Shown here one piece after another: positions 50,791 through 60,194 of a DNA stretch of 64,000 bases. Origin of the DNA: Mycolicibacterium komossense (lineage in GTDB: Bacteria; Actinomycetota; Actinomycetes; Mycobacteriales; Mycobacteriaceae); contig NZ_JACKTY010000033.1 of NCBI RefSeq assembly GCF_025822605.1, positions 124,509 through 188,508 of the forward strand, written 5' to 3'. Position 1 is the stretch's first letter. Each line of letters starts with the position of its first letter. A program made the translations under genes and the position numbers. The notes under the pieces were generated by a model, which worked only from the letters and a program-made list of their open reading frames with translations, ran no database searches and was not told the DNA's origin.

Positions 50791-51345
50791 ATGTCCGATA
50801 TCCAGGTGATGGCGCTAGTGGGAAGTCTGCGGGCGGCATCGGTGAACCGCCAGCTGGCCGAACTGGCGGCCGAGCATGCCCCCGACGGCGTGACGGTGAC
50901 GATCTATGACGGCCTCGGCGATCTGCCGTTCTACAACGAAGACCTCGACACCGCCGATGCCCCGGCCTCCGTGGTGGCAGTCCGGGCCGCGGCCGCTGCC
51001 GCCGATGCAGTCCTGGTGTTCACCCCCGAGTACAACGGCAGCATCCCGGGTGTGTTGAAGAATGCCATCGACTGGTTGTCCCGGCCCTTCGGGATGGGCG
51101 CCCTCAAAGGCAAGCCGCTAGGGGTGGTCGGATACGCACACGGGCAGTACGGCGGGGTGTGGGCGCATGACGAAACGCGCAAGTCCTTCGGTATCGCAGG
51201 TTCTCAGGTGGTCGAGTCGATCAAGCTCTCGATTCCGGGTACCGCGTTCGACGGCAAGCACCCGCGCGAGAGTGCCGAGGTGGTCGAGAGCGTGCGCGCC
51301 GCCGTGGACACACTCGTCGCGTCCGTCGCCGACCCAGTCGGCTGA
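50791..51345 (+). CDS. NADPH-dependent FMN reductase (Rv3054c-like)
   Basis: 184 residues with a flavodoxin-like fold. FMN phosphate loop GSLRAASVNRQLAEL (11-25), and the family motif FTPEYNGSIPGVLKNAIDWLSR. It reduces flavins, quinones or azo-type substrates with NADPH in the cytosol. AAAGGGAG precedes the ATG. The divergent TetR and palindrome suggest induction by an electrophile or quinone. Confidence 0.92.
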   Translation: MSDIQVMALVGSLRAASVNRQLAELAAEHAPDGVTVTIYDGLGDLPFYNEDLDTADAPASVVAVRAAAAAADAVLVFTPEYNGSIPGVLKNAIDWLSRPFGMGALKGKPLGVVGYAHGQYGGVWAHDETRKSFGIAGSQVVESIKLSIPGTAFDGKHPRESAEVVESVRAAVDTLVASVADPVG

Positions 51346-51905
51346 GTCGGGCCGTCAGCGCATTACTGGCAGCGGTCTTCGTTTGCCGTCCGGCTGCGAG
51401 CTGGACGCGAAATCGTCACCGGACGGCAACTGCTCGGACGTGACCAGGGGTCAGCGGGGGTGCTGCGACGGGCGGGCGTGGCGGATCCCGGGTTTTGACT
51501 TTGCTGCGCTGCTAGAGAGCGAGCGCGCACGACACGGCCCAGCCGAAACGTGTCGGACCCTTCTGGTAGAGCAGGACCGTACGGCACGAAGCGCCCACGC
51601 CAGGAGCGTGACACGCCGAGACGCAACGACACACCGATCCCACCTGGTAATTTCATGAATGTTATTAAGACCCATCTTGTGTGTGTTCTACTTATGGGGC
51701 ACAACATCTAGTGCCAAGGCGGGTTAGGCCAGCAATGGAAGGTCTACGAAGTCAAGGCGACTGTCAAGGCGGCCGAGGGGATGTTCTTCCTCGGTTCGAG
51801 CGTTGACAGACAAGTAGTCGTCGACCGGTCGAGTCACTAGGCAGTGCAGCGCAACAACGACTCAACACCGTCCAATATTGCTTCGCTGGGGAAGGTCGAA
51901 CCAAT
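51346..51905. other. Long intergenic region upstream of nrdHIE
   Basis: 560 bases without a convincing gene. Short frames of up to 163 codons exist on both strands, but none has a ribosome site, homology I recognise, or typical codon pattern. The right third is less GC-rich. It contains two NrdR-box-like repeats (51667-51714), leaving about 190 bases of probable nrdH 5' leader. An isolated TTGACA at 51803-51808 has no matching -10. Confidence 0.6.
51667..51714 (+). promoter_or_regulatory. Pair of NrdR-box-like sites upstream of nrdH
   Basis: AAGACCCATCTTGTGT (51667-51682) and GCACAACATCTAGTGC (51699-51714) both resemble the NrdR box (consensus near acaCwAtATyTwGTgt). Their ATCT cores are 32 bases apart, three helical turns, the usual spacing of paired boxes. 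NrdR would repress nrdHIE when dATP is plentiful. Confidence 0.6.
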
Positions 51906-52145
51906 ATGAGCATCACCGTCTACACCAAGCCCGCCTGCGTGCAGTGCAATGCCACCTACAAGGCGTTGGACAAGCAGGGCATCGAGTACAACATCGTCGA
52001 CATCACCATGGACCCCGAGGCCCGCGATTACGTGATGGCCCTGGGTTACCTGCAGGCTCCCGTCGTGGTGGCAGGCAATGACCACTGGTCGGGTTTCCGG
52101 CCGGATCGCATCAAGGCCCTCGCCGGCGCCGCACTGACTGCCTAG
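51906..52145 (+). CDS. nrdH: Glutaredoxin-like protein NrdH
   Basis: 79 residues, identical in length to M. tuberculosis NrdH. Redox motif C11-V-Q-C14, cis-Pro region QAPVVVAGNDHWSGFRPDRI. It donates electrons to the class Ib ribonucleotide reductase NrdEF and is itself reduced by thioredoxin reductase. First gene of nrdHIE; the start follows GGGGAAGG. Confidence 0.96.
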   Translation: MSITVYTKPACVQCNATYKALDKQGIEYNIVDITMDPEARDYVMALGYLQAPVVVAGNDHWSGFRPDRIKALAGAALTA

Positions 52146-52191
52146 TCACCACTGCGCCGGGCGGGGCAGAACGTTCACCGGGAGAATCGCG

Positions 52192-52638
52192 ATGACCAAC
52201 CTCGTCTATTTCTCCAGCGTTTCGGAGAACACCCACCGCTTCGTCCAGAAACTCGACATTCCCGCCATCCGTATTCCGCTCCGCGAGCGCATCGAAGTTC
52301 ATGCGCCCTACGTGCTGGTGTTGCCGACCTACGGCGGTGGCCACGCGAACGGACCCGATCCTGAAGCCGGGGGATACGTCCCCAAACAGGTCATCGCATT
52401 TCTGAACAACGAGCACAACCGGTCGCTGATCCGCGGCGTCATCGCCGCGGGCAACAGCAACTTCGGCGCTGAGTTCGGCTATGCCGGTGACGTCATCTCC
52501 CGCAAGTGCGGGGTCCCGTATTTATATCGATTTGAGCTGATGGGCACCGAGGACGACGTCTTCGCCGTCCGTTCGGGCTTGGAAGACTTCTGGAAGGAAC
52601 AGACGTGTCACCCACCGTCACAGCTGCAGAGCCTGTAG
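52192..52638 (+). CDS. nrdI: Flavodoxin-like protein NrdI
   Basis: 148 residues. FMN-binding loops LVYFSSVSENTHRFVQKL and LVLPTYGGGHANG, and the ANSNFGAEFGYAGD-type stretch (AGNSNFGAEFGYAGD). NrdI supplies the oxidant that assembles the manganese-tyrosyl cofactor of NrdF. A GGGAGAA site precedes the ATG. It overlaps the nrdE start by 34 bases. Confidence 0.95.
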   Translation: MTNLVYFSSVSENTHRFVQKLDIPAIRIPLRERIEVHAPYVLVLPTYGGGHANGPDPEAGGYVPKQVIAFLNNEHNRSLIRGVIAAGNSNFGAEFGYAGDVISRKCGVPYLYRFELMGTEDDVFAVRSGLEDFWKEQTCHPPSQLQSL

Positions 52639-54773
52639 CCGCCCGCAGCGCATCGCAGGCCAGCGAGATGGACTACCACGCCCTCAACGCGATGCTGAAC
52701 CTGTACGACGCCGACGGCAAGATCCAGTTCGACAAGGATCGCGAAGCGGCCAATCAGTACTTTCTGCAGCACGTCAACCAGAACACGGTGTTCTTCCACA
52801 ACCAGGACGAGAAGCTCGACTACCTGGTCAAGGAGAACTACTACGAGCGTGAGGTGCTCGACCAGTACTCGCGCAACTTCGTGAAGTCCCTGCTGGACCG
52901 GGCATACGCCAAGAAGTTCCGCTTCCCGACCTTCCTCGGCGCGTTCAAGTACTACACCTCTTACACGCTGAAGACGTTCGACGGAAAGCGCTACCTCGAG
53001 CGGTTCGAGGACCGCGTCGTCATGGTGTCCCTCACCCTGGCCGCCGGAGACACCTCGCTGGCCGAGAAGCTGCTCGATGAGATCATCGACGGCCGGTTCC
53101 AGCCGGCCACCCCGACATTCCTCAACTCGGGTAAGAAGCAGCGCGGTGAACCCGTGAGCTGCTTCCTGCTGCGCATCGAGGACAATATGGAGTCCATCGG
53201 GCGCTCCATCAACTCAGCGCTGCAGCTGTCCAAGCGCGGCGGCGGAGTTGCCTTGCTGCTGAGCAACATTCGTGAGCACGGCGCACCGATCAAGAACATC
53301 GAGAACCAGTCCTCGGGCGTCATCCCGATCATGAAGCTGCTGGAGGACTCCTTCTCCTACGCCAATCAACTCGGTGCGCGCCAGGGTGCCGGTGCGGTGT
53401 ACCTGCATGCGCATCACCCCGACATCTACCGCTTCCTCGACACCAAGCGGGAGAACGCCGACGAGAAGATCCGGATCAAGACGCTGAGCCTGGGCGTGGT
53501 GATCCCGGACATCACCTTCGAGCTCGCCAAGAACAACGAGGACATGTATCTGTTCTCGCCGTATGACGTCGAACGCGTCTACGGGGTGGCGTTCGCCGAC
53601 ATCTCGGTGACCGAGAAGTACTACGAGATGGTCGACGACGCCCGGATCCGCAAGACCAAGATCAAGGCGCGCGAGTTCTTCCAGACCCTGGCCGAGCTGC
53701 AGTTCGAGTCCGGCTACCCGTACATCATGTACGAGGACACGGTGAACCGGTCCAACCCGATCGCAGGCAAGATCACCCACAGCAACCTGTGCTCGGAGAT
53801 CCTGCAGGTGTCGACACCGTCGCTGTTCAACGATGATCTGTCGTATGCCAAAGTGGGCAAGGATATTTCGTGCAACCTCGGCTCGCTCAACATCGCCAAG
53901 GCGATGGACTCGCCTGATTTCGCGCAGACCATCGAGATCTCCATCCGGGCGTTGACCGCGGTGTCCGATCAGACCCACATCTGGTCGGTACCGTCAATCG
54001 AGCAGGGCAACAACGACTCCCACGCCATCGGGCTGGGTCAGATGAACCTGCACGGCTACCTCGCTCGCGAGCGGATTCTCTACGGCTCCGAAGAGGGAAT
54101 CGACTTCACTAACATCTACTTCTACACCGTGCTCTACCACGCGCTGCGTGCCTCGAATCTCCTTGCCGTGGAGCGGGGTAGGGCCTTCGGTGGATTCGAG
54201 AACTCCAAGTACGCGTCAGGGGAGTTCTTCGACAAGTACACCGATCAGGTCTGGGAGCCCGCCACCGGGCGGGTGCGCGAGCTGTTCTCCGAGGCCGGTA
54301 TCCACATCCCGACCCAGGACGACTGGAAGCGGCTCAAGGAATCGGTGCAGGAGCACGGCATCTACAACCAGAACCTGCAGGCCGTCCCGCCGACCGGGTC
54401 GATCTCCTACATCAACCATTCGACATCGTCGATCCACCCGGTGGCGAGCAAGATCGAGATCCGCAAGGAAGGCAAGATCGGGCGCGTCTACTACCCGGCG
54501 CCCTACCTGACGAACGACAACCTGGAGTACTACCAGGACGCGTACGAGATCGGCTACGAGAAGATCATCGACACGTATGCCGCTGCCACCCAACACGTCG
54601 ACCAGGGCCTGAGCCTGACGCTGTTCTTCAAGGACACCGCCAATACTCGCGAGGTCAACAAGGCGCAGATCTACGCCTGGCGCAAGGGGATCAAGACGCT
54701 GTACTACATCCGGCTACGTCAGATGGCCTTGGAGGGCACTGAAGTGGAGGGTTGCGTCAGCTGCATGCTCTAG
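52605..54773 (+). CDS. nrdE: Class Ib ribonucleotide reductase alpha subunit NrdE
   Basis: 722 residues beginning at GTG inside nrdI. Catalytic features: substrate-site Cys in PVSCFLLRIEDNME, radical Cys region SNLCSEILQ, NLGSLNIAKAMD, the dinucleotide region PPTGSISYINHSTSSIHPV, and the C-terminal redox shuttle CVSC (GCVSCML). It reduces ribonucleoside diphosphates with NrdF. No long N-terminal ATP cone is present, as usual for NrdE. Confidence 0.97.
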   Translation: MSPTVTAAEPVAARSASQASEMDYHALNAMLNLYDADGKIQFDKDREAANQYFLQHVNQNTVFFHNQDEKLDYLVKENYYEREVLDQYSRNFVKSLLDRAYAKKFRFPTFLGAFKYYTSYTLKTFDGKRYLERFEDRVVMVSLTLAAGDTSLAEKLLDEIIDGRFQPATPTFLNSGKKQRGEPVSCFLLRIEDNMESIGRSINSALQLSKRGGGVALLLSNIREHGAPIKNIENQSSGVIPIMKLLEDSFSYANQLGARQGAGAVYLHAHHPDIYRFLDTKRENADEKIRIKTLSLGVVIPDITFELAKNNEDMYLFSPYDVERVYGVAFADISVTEKYYEMVDDARIRKTKIKAREFFQTLAELQFESGYPYIMYEDTVNRSNPIAGKITHSNLCSEILQVSTPSLFNDDLSYAKVGKDISCNLGSLNIAKAMDSPDFAQTIEISIRALTAVSDQTHIWSVPSIEQGNNDSHAIGLGQMNLHGYLARERILYGSEEGIDFTNIYFYTVLYHALRASNLLAVERGRAFGGFENSKYASGEFFDKYTDQVWEPATGRVRELFSEAGIHIPTQDDWKRLKESVQEHGIYNQNLQAVPPTGSISYINHSTSSIHPVASKIEIRKEGKIGRVYYPAPYLTNDNLEYYQDAYEIGYEKIIDTYAAATQHVDQGLSLTLFFKDTANTREVNKAQIYAWRKGIKTLYYIRLRQMALEGTEVEGCVSCML

Positions 54774-54778
54774 GGGCC

Positions 54779-55219
54779 GTGACAATCCGCCGTGCGGAGG
54801 TTGACGACCGCGAACGGCTAACTCCGCTGATTCGGGAGTTCTACGCAATCGACGGTCACGAGTACGACTCAGCACGCGTCGAGTCGGGCCTGATACCGCT
54901 GCTTCGTGACGACCGACACGGTCAGGTGTGGATCGTCGAGGATGAGGGTTCAGCGGTCGGGTACGCAGTCGTTGCGTGGAGCTGGTCGTTGGAGTCAGGC
55001 GGCCTCGACTGCATCCTCGACGAGGTCTACGTCCGGACGCGTGGGGGTGGACTCGGTGGCGAGCTGCTCGAGCACGCTGTCCGGGAAGCAAGCGCCTTCG
55101 GCGCTGCGGTCATTTTTTTGGAGACCGAGCGTCCGAACAATGGCGCTCGCCGTTTCTACACACGGCACGGATTCGAGGCCGAGGATTCCGTCTGGATGAT
55201 GCGACGTATCGCGCGGTAG
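54779..55219 (+). CDS. GNAT-family N-acetyltransferase
   Basis: 146 residues from GTG 54779, five bases after nrdE. Acetyl-CoA motif A appears as LDEVYVRTRGGGLGGELLEHAVREA, and motif B as FLETERPNNGARRFYTRHGFEAED. Substrate unknown. The tight spacing suggests cotranscription with nrdHIE, although this gene is not a usual member of that operon. Confidence 0.85.
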   Translation: MTIRRAEVDDRERLTPLIREFYAIDGHEYDSARVESGLIPLLRDDRHGQVWIVEDEGSAVGYAVVAWSWSLESGGLDCILDEVYVRTRGGGLGGELLEHAVREASAFGAAVIFLETERPNNGARRFYTRHGFEAEDSVWMMRRIAR

Positions 55220-55239
55220 CCGACGTCCGCGGTTCCAGG

Positions 55240-55626
55240 CTAGCTCTCGCGAGCCCGATCCGCCTGCACGGCCTTCAGACGGCGCTCCTCGCGTAGCACG
55301 CTCTGGTAGCTCTCGCGTTCGGTGGCGAGCCATTCCGGCTTGTCCTCGAGCAACGCATTGATCTGCTCGGTGGTCAACGCTTCGGTGACGCCGCCGCGCG
55401 CGAGGCCGCCGATCGACACGCCCAGCTTGGCTGCCACCAGGTTCTTCGGGTGCGGCCCGTCCTTGCGGAGGTCCTTGAGCCACTGCGGCGGGTCGGCCTG
55501 CAGGGCAGCGAGCTCGGCGCGGGTGATCGCGTTTTCCTGGAACTCCGGGGGTGTCGCGGGCAGGTACACGTCCAGCTTCTTCGCCGCCGTGGCGGGTTTC
55601 ATGGACTGCGCGTCTGGCCTGCTCAT
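55240..55626 (-). CDS. Conserved actinobacterial protein (DUF5997-like)
   Basis: 128 residues, highly charged, with AKKLDVYLPATPPEFQ and LAALQADPPQWLKDLRKDGPHPKNLVAAKLGVSIGGLARGG. The second half looks helix-rich with a possible DNA-binding helix (KNLVAAKLGVSIGGLAR). I recall this as the DUF5997 family, often next to a LysR-like substrate-binding protein as here. Divergent from that gene with only 28 bases between. Confidence 0.75.
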   Translation of the reverse strand: MSRPDAQSMKPATAAKKLDVYLPATPPEFQENAITRAELAALQADPPQWLKDLRKDGPHPKNLVAAKLGVSIGGLARGGVTEALTTEQINALLEDKPEWLATERESYQSVLREERRLKAVQADRARES

Positions 55627-55654
55627 GGCTTGAGCTTATCGGTAGCCTGAGGCG

Positions 55655-56368
55655 GTGACTCCGCTCCGCCTCACCGTCGGGTACGTCCCCGGTGTAACGC
55701 CCGCGAAGTGGGCCCGGACCTGGGCGGAACGTCATCCCGAGGTTCCACTGCGGTTACATGCCGTCGCCGCGGCCGTCGCCGCCGACGCGTTGCGGACCGG
55801 CACCATCGACGTGGCGCTGCTCCGGCCGCCGGCCGACACACCTGGGCTGGCCGTCATCACCCTCTATCAGGAGACGACGGTGGTCGTGGTGCCCACGGAC
55901 CACCTGCTCAGCGCCGCCGACGAGGTGACCGTCGCGGACCTCGACGAACAACCGATTCTGACCCCACTCGACGATGTCGTGGGCTGGGTGCCCTGCCCGG
56001 GTGTTCAAGTCGATCACCGACCCGAAACCACCAAGGATGCAACAGAACTCGTCGCTGCGGGGCTCGGCGCGCTCATCGTTCCGCAGTCATTGGCGCGGCT
56101 GTATCACCGTAGGGACCTGACATACCGCCCGATCGCCGACGCGCCCACGTGCCCCGTGGCACTCGCCGTCCCCGCGGGGCGGCAGCCGGAACTGGTCGAG
56201 GAGTTCATCGGCATTGTGCGCGGCCGCAAACCCGGTTCGTCGCGCGGGCAGGCCCAGTCGGCACCGAAACGCACCGCACGGGAGAAGACCCTCGCCAAAC
56301 AGGCGGCCCGCGCCGCTTCGGGCAAGGTCGCCCGCAGGCCGGGCCGGGCCGGGCGCGGTGGACGTTAA
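55655..56368 (+). CDS. LysR-type substrate-binding domain protein lacking the DNA-binding domain
   Basis: 237 residues. Begins directly with the effector domain (LRLTVGYVPGVTPAKWARTWAERHPEVPL, IDVALLRPPADTPGLAVITLY) and has no N-terminal helix-turn-helix. The last ~45 residues are strongly basic (TAREKTLAKQAARAASGKVARRPGRAGRGGR), which could bind nucleic acid or a partner. It is divergent from the DUF5997-like gene, which might supply DNA binding. Effector unknown. Confidence 0.8.
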   Translation: MTPLRLTVGYVPGVTPAKWARTWAERHPEVPLRLHAVAAAVAADALRTGTIDVALLRPPADTPGLAVITLYQETTVVVVPTDHLLSAADEVTVADLDEQPILTPLDDVVGWVPCPGVQVDHRPETTKDATELVAAGLGALIVPQSLARLYHRRDLTYRPIADAPTCPVALAVPAGRQPELVEEFIGIVRGRKPGSSRGQAQSAPKRTAREKTLAKQAARAASGKVARRPGRAGRGGR

Positions 56369-56400
56369 CGGACAGGTGGCCCCACGCTCGGCGACGGCGC

Positions 56401-57582
56401 TCAGAACTTGTGCTGCGGGCCCTGCGCCTTCTTGTACATCGACTTCAGCACCACATCGCGGAAGCGGGCATTGTCGATCAGCTTGATGCCGGCATTCGCG
56501 AGCTTCGGCTGACCGAGGAGCTTGTGGAAGTAGCGGCCGCGCTTGTACTCCCGGCCCCACGCCGCTTCCATCCGCTGCGCGTAGTTGGTGAAGTCGTCCG
56601 GTCCACCGTTCTGGAGCGCAGCCATGGCGCATTCACCCGCCGCGAGGCCGGACTCCAGCGCCTTGGAGATGCCGGCGCCGCTGGCCGGCTTGCCGGCACC
56701 GAGGGAGTCGCCGGTGAACAGCACGCCCGGACGCCACGGCGGCCAGGCGGTGAAGCCCATCGGCAGCCGCCACGCCCGCACGCCCTTGGCCTTCTTCAGG
56801 TCGTCGATCTTGGGGAGATCCCATTCCCGGGGCAGCGTCTCCATGAACTGGCCCATGAACTGGGTGGCGTTGATCTGCTGCCACTTCTTGTAGCTGTTCA
56901 CGTAGCCCAAGCCGATGTTGATCTGGCCGCCGCCGAAGGGGAAGACCCAGCCGTAGCCGGGCAACTGGTCGCCTTCGAACGCCAGTTTGAGGTAGATCTC
57001 CAGCATGTTGGAGTCGGGCCGATTGGCCGGCATCTCCGCGCGGATCGCGATCGCCGAGTAGCCGTTGTACTCCGAGTCCATCTTCATTGCCCGCTTGATG
57101 GGGGAGTAGGCGCCGTCGGCGGCGATCACCGCGTCGGCGGATACCGTCTCGCCACCTTTGAGGGTGACCCCGGTGACTCGGCCGCGGGTGTCCTGCACCG
57201 GGCCGATGACTTCGGCGCCTTCGCGGATCTCGGCACCCGCTGACCCTGCGTGCCGAAGCAGAATGGTGTCGAGTTCGGGTCGTCGCGCGACGTAGCCGTG
57301 ATCGGGCATTCCCGGGCGGGTCGGGAAACTGAGATCCCACTCGCTGGGGCTGAAGACCTTGACGCCGTCGACGCGATGGAACTTGTTAAGTTCTTCGCCG
57401 AGGCCCATTTTCTGCAGGTAACTGACGGCGCGTGCGGTCAGTCCGTCCCCGCAGGGTTTGTCGCGGGGAAACTCGGCCTTGTCCAGCACCACGACACGTG
57501 CACCGGTCTGGGCCGCTTGCCACGCCGCAGCCGCTCCGGCTGGTCCCCCGCCGACGATGGCGAGGTCAAATCGCTGGGTCAC
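56401..57582 (-). CDS. FAD-dependent geranylgeranyl reductase family protein (MenJ-like)
   Basis: 393 residues. FAD-binding GGGPAGAAAAWQ at 11-22, CGDGLTARAV with the conserved Cys, DAVIAADGAYSPIKRAM, and FTGDSLGAGKPASGAGISKALESG for the second FAD contact. The family saturates isoprenoid chains; MenJ (Rv0561c, 408 residues) reduces one double bond of menaquinone. Whether this is MenJ or a paralogue cannot be told from context, since no men genes are adjacent. Confidence 0.83.
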   Translation of the reverse strand: MTQRFDLAIVGGGPAGAAAAWQAAQTGARVVVLDKAEFPRDKPCGDGLTARAVSYLQKMGLGEELNKFHRVDGVKVFSPSEWDLSFPTRPGMPDHGYVARRPELDTILLRHAGSAGAEIREGAEVIGPVQDTRGRVTGVTLKGGETVSADAVIAADGAYSPIKRAMKMDSEYNGYSAIAIRAEMPANRPDSNMLEIYLKLAFEGDQLPGYGWVFPFGGGQINIGLGYVNSYKKWQQINATQFMGQFMETLPREWDLPKIDDLKKAKGVRAWRLPMGFTAWPPWRPGVLFTGDSLGAGKPASGAGISKALESGLAAGECAMAALQNGGPDDFTNYAQRMEAAWGREYKRGRYFHKLLGQPKLANAGIKLIDNARFRDVVLKSMYKKAQGPQHKF

Positions 57583-57769
57583 AAGCGTTCATGGTACCGA
57601 CGGGGCCGCTACGAGTCTTGTTACGCCTGCGACAAATTCTGCCTCGGCACCCCAATTGAGTTACCGGTCAAGGGTATTGGCGCGAAGTGACAGAAATGTG
57701 ACCAGCACGACATCGCGGATGATTCCGGCGTTGAGCGCGGTCTTCGCAGGTCAGGGGCTGCTGGGCGGG

Positions 57770-57775
57770 TACAGT
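57770..57775 (+). promoter_or_regulatory. -10 element for a leaderless tetR transcript
   Basis: TACAGT matches TANNNT. Seven bases later is the GTG at 57783, fixing that codon as both transcription and translation start and arguing against the GTG at 57774. Confidence 0.55.
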
Positions 57776-57782
57776 GCTGACC

Positions 57783-58526
57783 GTGCGGAGAGGGCCACGG
57801 GTGATACGACCCAGCGGGGAAGTCGGGGTCAAGGTCGACGCCCGCAGTGAACGGTGGCGCGAGCACCGCAAGAAGGTTCGCGCTGAGATCGTCGACGCGG
57901 CGTTTCGGGCCATCGATCGACTGGGGCCGGACCTTAGTTTGCGCGAGATCGCCGAGGAGGCCGGTACCGCCAAGCCGAAGATCTATCGTCATTTCACCGA
58001 CAAGTCCGATCTGTTCGGTGCCATCGGTGAACGGTTGCGCGACATGCTGTGGGCCGAGATCTTCCCGGTGATCAACCTCGCCACCGACTCCGCCAAGGAC
58101 GTCATCCAGCGCAGTGTCGAGCAGTACGTCTATCTGGTGGACGCCCACCCCAACGTGTTGCGGTTCGTCATCCAGGGTCGGTTCCCCGAACAGTCGGACT
58201 CCACGGTCAGGGCGGTCAACGAGAGTCGCGAGATCACCCTGGCGATGGCCGAGATGTTCAACAACGAACTGCGGGAAATGGAATTGGACCGCGCGGCAAT
58301 CGAATTGGCTGCCTTTGCCACCTTCGGAACGGCGGCTTCGGCGACGGATTGGTGGTTGGGATCGCGGCCAGACACCCCCCGCCGGATGCCCCGCGAAGAT
58401 TTCATTGCCCACCTGAGCACGATCATGCTCGGTGTCATCAACGGAACCACCGCCTTGCTCGGGATCAAGATCGATCCCGAGCTCCCCATTCACAAGGCGG
58501 TGCCGCGGGAGCACTCCGTCGGCTAG
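57783..58526 (+). CDS. TetR-family regulator (Rv3050c-like)
   Basis: 247 residues from GTG 57783 (Rv3050c has 246). The helix-turn-helix is LSLREIAEEAGTAKPKIYRHFTDKSDLF (about 50-77). The ligand domain includes VEQYVYLVDAHPNVLRFVIQGRF. The start is chosen because the -10 element TACAGT leaves exactly seven bases before this GTG. It sits between the flavoprotein (divergent) and the efflux pump (convergent, six-base gap). Confidence 0.88.
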   Translation: MRRGPRVIRPSGEVGVKVDARSERWREHRKKVRAEIVDAAFRAIDRLGPDLSLREIAEEAGTAKPKIYRHFTDKSDLFGAIGERLRDMLWAEIFPVINLATDSAKDVIQRSVEQYVYLVDAHPNVLRFVIQGRFPEQSDSTVRAVNESREITLAMAEMFNNELREMELDRAAIELAAFATFGTAASATDWWLGSRPDTPRRMPREDFIAHLSTIMLGVINGTTALLGIKIDPELPIHKAVPREHSVG

Positions 58527-58532
58527 CTGGGC

Positions 58533-60089
58533 TCAGCTTTCGGTCTGGCCGCCCTTGACGAACAGGGCCAGGACCGCGCCGACGCCTGCCGCCGCTGCGG
58601 CGACGATCACCGAGGTGTGCAGTCCGGCCATGAACGCATTCTGGCTGCCGGTCACGATGGCGTGCGTCAGCGCCGCCGGCGCGCCGGGAACCGGCGGTGT
58701 CGCACCCTGGGCGACGAGTTCCTTGGCGGCGGTCAGCTGGCTGACCACCGGTGTCGGCACACCGGCGGTGGTCAGTTCCCCGGTGAGAACCGAACCCACC
58801 CGGCTGGAGAGCACCGAGCCCAGGATCGTGGTCCCGAGCACCCCGCCGAGCTGTACAGCAGTGCTCTGCAGGCCGCCGGCCACACCGGCGTCGTCGACGC
58901 TGGCGTTACCGATGATCGCGTCCGAGCTGGCCGTCAGCACCAGGCCGATGCCCGCACCCAGCAGCATGAATGCCGGCCAGAGGGCGTTGTAGCCGGAAGC
59001 GGCCGTCAGATTCGAGAGCAGAACCAGCGCGACCGCGACGGCCGCCAGACCGCCGACCATCGCCGGGCGCGGCCCGAACTTCTGGGTCAGCACGCCGGAC
59101 AGCGGTGCCATCACCATCAGCGCCGCGCTGAGCGGCAGTGTCCGGACGCCGGCCTCGACCGGGCTCATGCCTTGGATGTTCTGCAGGAACAGCGTCATAA
59201 AGAACAACGTGCCGAACAGCGCGAAGAAGTTGATCACGACGACCGCGGTACCGATCGACAGCGAGCGGTTCGCGAACAGGTGCATGGGCAGCACCGGGGA
59301 GGCGGTGCGCAGCTCGATCAGGACGAACACCGCAAGCAGCACCAGCCCGGCCAGGATGATGCCGAGGGTGGATGCGGCCAGCCAGCCCCAGTTCTGGGCC
59401 TTGATCAGGCCGAAGACGACGAGGAACAGCCCGCCTGAGAGTGCGGCGATTCCGGGGACGTCCAGACCGTGGCCCTGGTGGCTGCGGCTCTCGACGATGG
59501 CCAGCGCACCGATGACCAGTGCGGCGACGCCGATCGGGGCGTTGATGTAGAACACCGACTCCCAGTTGACGTGCTCGACCAGCAGGCCGCCGACGATCGG
59601 GCCTGCCGCGATCGATGCACCCGTCGCGGCGCCCCAGATGCCGACAGCGGTATTGAGCTTCTCGGCGGGGAAGGTGTTGCGGATGATCGCCAGGGTGCTG
59701 GGCATCAGCAACGCGCCGAACACGCCCTGGACCGCGCGCAGCGCGATGACGCCCGCGACGCTGCCGACGAGGCCGATGCCGATCGATGCCACGGCAAAGC
59801 CGATGACGCCGATGAAGAAGACGTTGCGACGCCCGAAGCGATCGCCGAGCTTGCCGCCGAAGATCAACAGCGCGGCCAGCGCGAGCATGTAGGAATCGGT
59901 TATCCACTGCAGATCCGCAAGCGAGGCGTGCAGATCGACGGCGATATGCGGGTTGGCGATCGCCACCACCGAGGCGTCCAGGCCGACCATGATGACGCCG
60001 ATCGACACGGCGGCCAGCGTCCACCAGGGATTGCCGCGGATGCCGCGGTTGGTGTGACCGCGGTCGAGGTTGAGGGTTTCCACTGACAT
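58533..60089 (-). CDS. DHA2-family (14-TM) MFS drug/H+ efflux pump
   Basis: 518 residues with fourteen predicted helices. Motif A is GGKLGDRFGRRNVFFIG, motif C (antiporter signature) is in LVGLDASVVAIANPHI and GPIVGGLLVEHVNWESVFYINAPIG. Similar to EmrB/QacA pumps. Start MSVETLNLDRGH at 60089; a longer frame to 60173 would cover the operator region. Divergent from the TetR at 60195, which probably represses it. Confidence 0.9.
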   Translation of the reverse strand: MSVETLNLDRGHTNRGIRGNPWWTLAAVSIGVIMVGLDASVVAIANPHIAVDLHASLADLQWITDSYMLALAALLIFGGKLGDRFGRRNVFFIGVIGFAVASIGIGLVGSVAGVIALRAVQGVFGALLMPSTLAIIRNTFPAEKLNTAVGIWGAATGASIAAGPIVGGLLVEHVNWESVFYINAPIGVAALVIGALAIVESRSHQGHGLDVPGIAALSGGLFLVVFGLIKAQNWGWLAASTLGIILAGLVLLAVFVLIELRTASPVLPMHLFANRSLSIGTAVVVINFFALFGTLFFMTLFLQNIQGMSPVEAGVRTLPLSAALMVMAPLSGVLTQKFGPRPAMVGGLAAVAVALVLLSNLTAASGYNALWPAFMLLGAGIGLVLTASSDAIIGNASVDDAGVAGGLQSTAVQLGGVLGTTILGSVLSSRVGSVLTGELTTAGVPTPVVSQLTAAKELVAQGATPPVPGAPAALTHAIVTGSQNAFMAGLHTSVIVAAAAAGVGAVLALFVKGGQTES

Positions 60090-60109
60090 CAGATGTGCTC
60101 CGTTTCGAC

Positions 60110-60175
60110 TAAGTGGAGGAGTCCCACCACTTACTGCGAGCGACGTTACGCCTAACTGGATGACACCCTCCACTT
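60110..60175. promoter_or_regulatory. Repeated inverted elements between efflux pump and tetR
   Basis: TAAGTGG (60110-60116) and CCACTTA (60127-60133) form a 7-bp-arm inverted repeat, and a further CTCCACTT lies at 60168-60175, matching AAGTGGAG at 60111-60118 in inverted orientation. A -10-like TAGGCT at 60183-60188 precedes the leaderless GTG at 60195. The arrangement suggests a TetR operator controlling both genes. Confidence 0.65.
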
Positions 60176-60194
60176 GTGCGACTAGGCTGGACGT

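Noticed and set aside
51363..51707. Small frames on either strand in the gap before nrdH
   Set aside because: No homology, ribosome site or coding pattern; overlaps NrdR-like boxes.
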